Assembly (NCBI GenBank): GCA_023621975.1
Contig: JAMOAC010000255.1
Coordinates: forward strand, 1-6,671
Direction of reading: 5' to 3'
Length of the DNA stretch: 6,671 bases
From: Bacillota bacterium
GTDB taxonomy: Bacteria > Bacillota_A > Clostridia > Acetivibrionales > DUMB01
Shown here in pieces: positions 5,067-6,671 of the stretch. The notes under the pieces were generated by a model, which was given only the letters and a program-made list of their open reading frames with translations, had not been told where the DNA came from and ran no database searches. The first letter of the stretch is position 1; every line of letters starts with the position of its first letter. The translations under genes were made by a program, and so were the position numbers.

Positions 5067-6389
5067 TCACTCCTCACCTTTTTCCCTGTAAATAAACCTT
5101 ATTGGAGTTCCTTCAAAACCAAAACTCTTTCTGAGTTGATTTTCCAGGTACCTCTCATAAGAATAGTGCATAAGCTCGGCATTATTGACAAATACAACAA
5201 ATGTGGGCGGCTTTACTGAAGCCTGTGTCATGTAATAAATTTTCAATCTCCTGCCCTTGTCTGAAGGCGGCTGCACCATTGCAACCGACTCATTCAATAT
5301 GTCATTGAGCATGCCGGTACTTATCCTGAAGGATGCCTGCTCAGCTACATGCTTTATCAGCTGGAAAATCCTGTTTACCCTTTTCCCGGTCTTTGCCGAA
5401 ATGAAAATTACAGGGGCATATAGCATAAAACTCAGCTTCTCATGTATCGTCCTGACAAATTCTTCCGACGTACCTGTTTCCTTTTCAATGAGATCCCATT
5501 TATTGACGGCTATAATTGAAGCTTTTCCCTGTTCATGAGCATAACCTGCAATTTTAGCATCCTGCTCGGTTACGCCGTCAACAGCATCAATCATGATGAT
5601 ACAGACATCAGCCCTGTCAACCGCTGCCCACGAACGAACAACACTATACCTTTCTATATTCTCCTTTATCTTGCTTTTTCTTCTTATGCCTGCAGTATCT
5701 ATGAATACATACTTGTCATTACCGTGTTCCACATATGTATCAATCGCATCCCTGGTGGTTCCGGGTATATCGGAAACAATAACCCTTTCTTCACCAAGAA
5801 TACGGTTTATAAGGGATGATTTGCCTGCATTCGGTTTTCCGATAACCGCAACCTTGATGATATTTTCATCATATTCCTCGGTATCTTCCTCGGGAAAATA
5901 CTTGTATATTTCATCAAGTAATTCTCCTATCCCCAGGCCGTGTGCCGAGGATATAGGAAAAATTTCACCCATACCGAGATTGTAAAACTCATATATTTCA
6001 GGCGGGGGCTCCCCGATATTATCCACCTTGTTTACTACTAAAATGACAGGCTTGCTTGTCTTCCTCAACATTGTAGCAACCTCTTTGTCTGAAGCAGTCA
6101 TTCCCTCTTTGCCATCAACCATGAAAATAATAACATTTGCAGTCTCAATAGCCATTTCAGCCTGCCTTTTCATCTGCTGCATTATGGTATCTTCCGTATA
6201 AGGCTCAATTCCTCCGGTGTCAATCAGGGTAAATTTTCTGTTTCTCCACTCAACTTCGGCATATATCCTGTCCCTGGTTACACCCGGGGTATCTTCCACT
6301 ATTGATATCCTTTTACCAGTTAAATAGTTAAAAAGAGTCGATTTTCCCACATTTGGCCTTCCTACAATCGCAACTACCTGTTTAGCCAT
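5067..6389 (-). CDS. der: Ribosome biogenesis GTPase Der (EngA), double G domain
   Basis: Essential GTPase that helps assemble the large ribosomal subunit. The 440 residues are the normal length. The first G domain has GRPNVGKS (10-17), DTPGVTRD (33-40), DTGG (57-60) and NKVD (120-123). The second has GKPNAGKS (184-191), DIPGTTRD (207-214), DTAG (231-234) and NKWD (296-299). A C-terminal KH-like RNA-binding domain covers about 353-440 and carries the typical [11 protein letters not shown] and [12 protein letters not shown] segments. The ATG at 6389 follows AGGAGG (6400-6395) by five bases. It lies 60 bases after the DUF512 gene and 4 bases before plsY, an order common in clostridia. All nucleotide-binding motifs look intact; nothing is odd. 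Confidence 0.97.
   Translation of the reverse strand: MAKQVVAIVGRPNVGKSTLFNYLTGKRISIVEDTPGVTRDRIYAEVEWRNRKFTLIDTGGIEPYTEDTIMQQMKRQAEMAIETANVIIFMVDGKEGMTASDKEVATMLRKTSKPVILVVNKVDNIGEPPPEIYEFYNLGMGEIFPISSAHGLGIGELLDEIYKYFPEEDTEEYDENIIKVAVIGKPNAGKSSLINRILGEERVIVSDIPGTTRDAIDTYVEHGNDKYVFIDTAGIRRKSKIKENIERYSVVRSWAAVDRADVCIIMIDAVDGVTEQDAKIAGYAHEQGKASIIAVNKWDLIEKETGTSEEFVRTIHEKLSFMLYAPVIFISAKTGKRVNRIFQLIKHVAEQASFRISTGMLNDILNESVAMVQPPSDKGRRLKIYYMTQASVKPPTFVVFVNNAELMHYSYERYLENQLRKSFGFEGTPIRFIYREKGEE
5070..5075 (-). promoter_or_regulatory. Ribosome binding site of plsY, inside the end of der
   Basis: GAGGAG on the minus strand overlaps the last two sense codons of der (Glu-Glu) and lies 7 bases before the ATG at 5062. 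It decides that start against the upstream GTG at 5077. Confidence 0.7.
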
Positions 6390-6436
6390 ATATTCCTCCT
6401 TTTAATCCATGTATGAAGAAAATGTGCAGTGAAAAT

Positions 6437-6466
6437 ATCAAATTAACAGTTACAAACATTTGTCAA
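6437..6466 (-). promoter_or_regulatory. Possible internal promoter for der-plsY-gpsA
   Basis: On the minus strand a perfect TTGACA (6466-6461) is followed after 18 bases by TTTGAT (6442-6437), four of six matches to TATAAT. The -35 overlaps the end of the upstream coding region. The -10 is weak, so the cluster may depend mainly on a promoter further right, outside the window. Confidence 0.25.
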
Positions 6467-6671
6467 TAACAGAAGCCAAAAAGGCCTCTCCGCTATTTTC
6501 AACCGCCTTAACCCTTACGCCCAGTTCCTTTTCCAGACTGCTTACGGTATAGTCATCGAGAAAAACATCTTCTCCTGATTTCAGCGTGCATTTTGATATA
6601 AGTAATTCTTCACCCAGCGGCAACCCTCTCAGTTGCATTGCAATGTCTCTCCCCGTAAGCAGCCCCGTCAC
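6450..6671 (-). CDS. DUF512 / radical-SAM-type protein, C-terminal end (partial)
   Basis: The last 73 residues of a larger protein that continues past the right edge; the GTG at 6671 is an internal valine codon, not a start. The tail matches the end of DUF512-family proteins: TGLLTGRDI, then LISKCTLKSGEDVFLDD, then EKELGVRVKAVEN. Full family members are roughly 430-460 residues with an N-terminal PDZ-like part and a radical-SAM-like part, and are often encoded directly before der in clostridia. Their reaction is not established as far as I know. The position 60 bases before der suggests co-transcription. Only the C-terminal piece can be judged, so the cysteine motif is not seen. Confidence 0.85.
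   Translation of the reverse strand: MTGLLTGRDIAMQLRGLPLGEELLISKCTLKSGEDVFLDDYTVSSLEKELGVRVKAVENSGEAFLASVIDKCL

Noticed and set aside
5063..5077. Upstream GTG start for plsY giving five extra residues
   Set aside because: The only good ribosome binding site (5075-5070) overlaps this GTG and is well placed for the ATG at 5062.
6669..6671. GTG at the right edge as a gene start
   Set aside because: The sequence matches the C-terminal end of a longer family, so this is an internal valine codon and the gene is cut by the window.

Overview
The window looks like a piece of a low-GC, anaerobic Firmicutes chromosome. The best guess is a Clostridia of the Acetivibrio/Hungateiclostridium (Clostridium thermocellum) type. 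This rests on the gene order DUF512 protein - der - plsY - gpsA, on purine-rich GGAGG ribosome binding sites, on moderately AT-rich genes beside very AT-rich spacers, and on a LacI-family regulator of a kind seen in carbohydrate-using clostridia. The genus is an inference; no rRNA or other marker is present.

Left part (1-971): no convincing gene. The first ~180 bases resemble the outer end of an insertion sequence, possibly IS21-like, whose body would lie off the left edge. They hold two copies of a 15-bp motif with a palindromic core and a ribosome-binding-like sequence facing left at the very edge. Next come about five degenerate 20-bp repeats (181-280), then a very AT-rich stretch. That stretch contains a possible terminator, one AAACGTTT palindrome, a phased set of ACTTAAGT motifs (641-742), and a 17-bp direct repeat carrying TATAAT (599-615 and 901-917). 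The second copy forms the likely promoter of the next gene.

Centre (972-3248, + strand): a 758-residue chimeric regulator. It has a LacI-type helix-turn-helix, a LacI sugar-sensor domain whose usual ligand-contact residues are changed, and a complete family-1 extracellular solute-binding-protein domain without a signal peptide. It would be a cytoplasmic transcription factor with two binding-protein folds.

Convergent spacer (3249-3411): a clean 9-bp-period degenerate tandem repeat (TGACA units), and no clear intrinsic terminator.

Right part (3412-6671, - strand): a housekeeping cluster read right to left. It contains the C-terminal end of a DUF512/radical-SAM-type protein, the ribosome-assembly GTPase Der, acyl-phosphate glycerol-3-phosphate acyltransferase PlsY, and glycerol-3-phosphate dehydrogenase GpsA. 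GpsA makes sn-glycerol-3-phosphate, and PlsY acylates it in the first step of membrane phospholipid synthesis, so these two work in series. der and plsY are nearly contiguous and probably co-transcribed. The most noteworthy items are the chimeric regulator with its altered sensor pocket and the several helically phased or short-period repeats in the spacers; no complete new system is evident.
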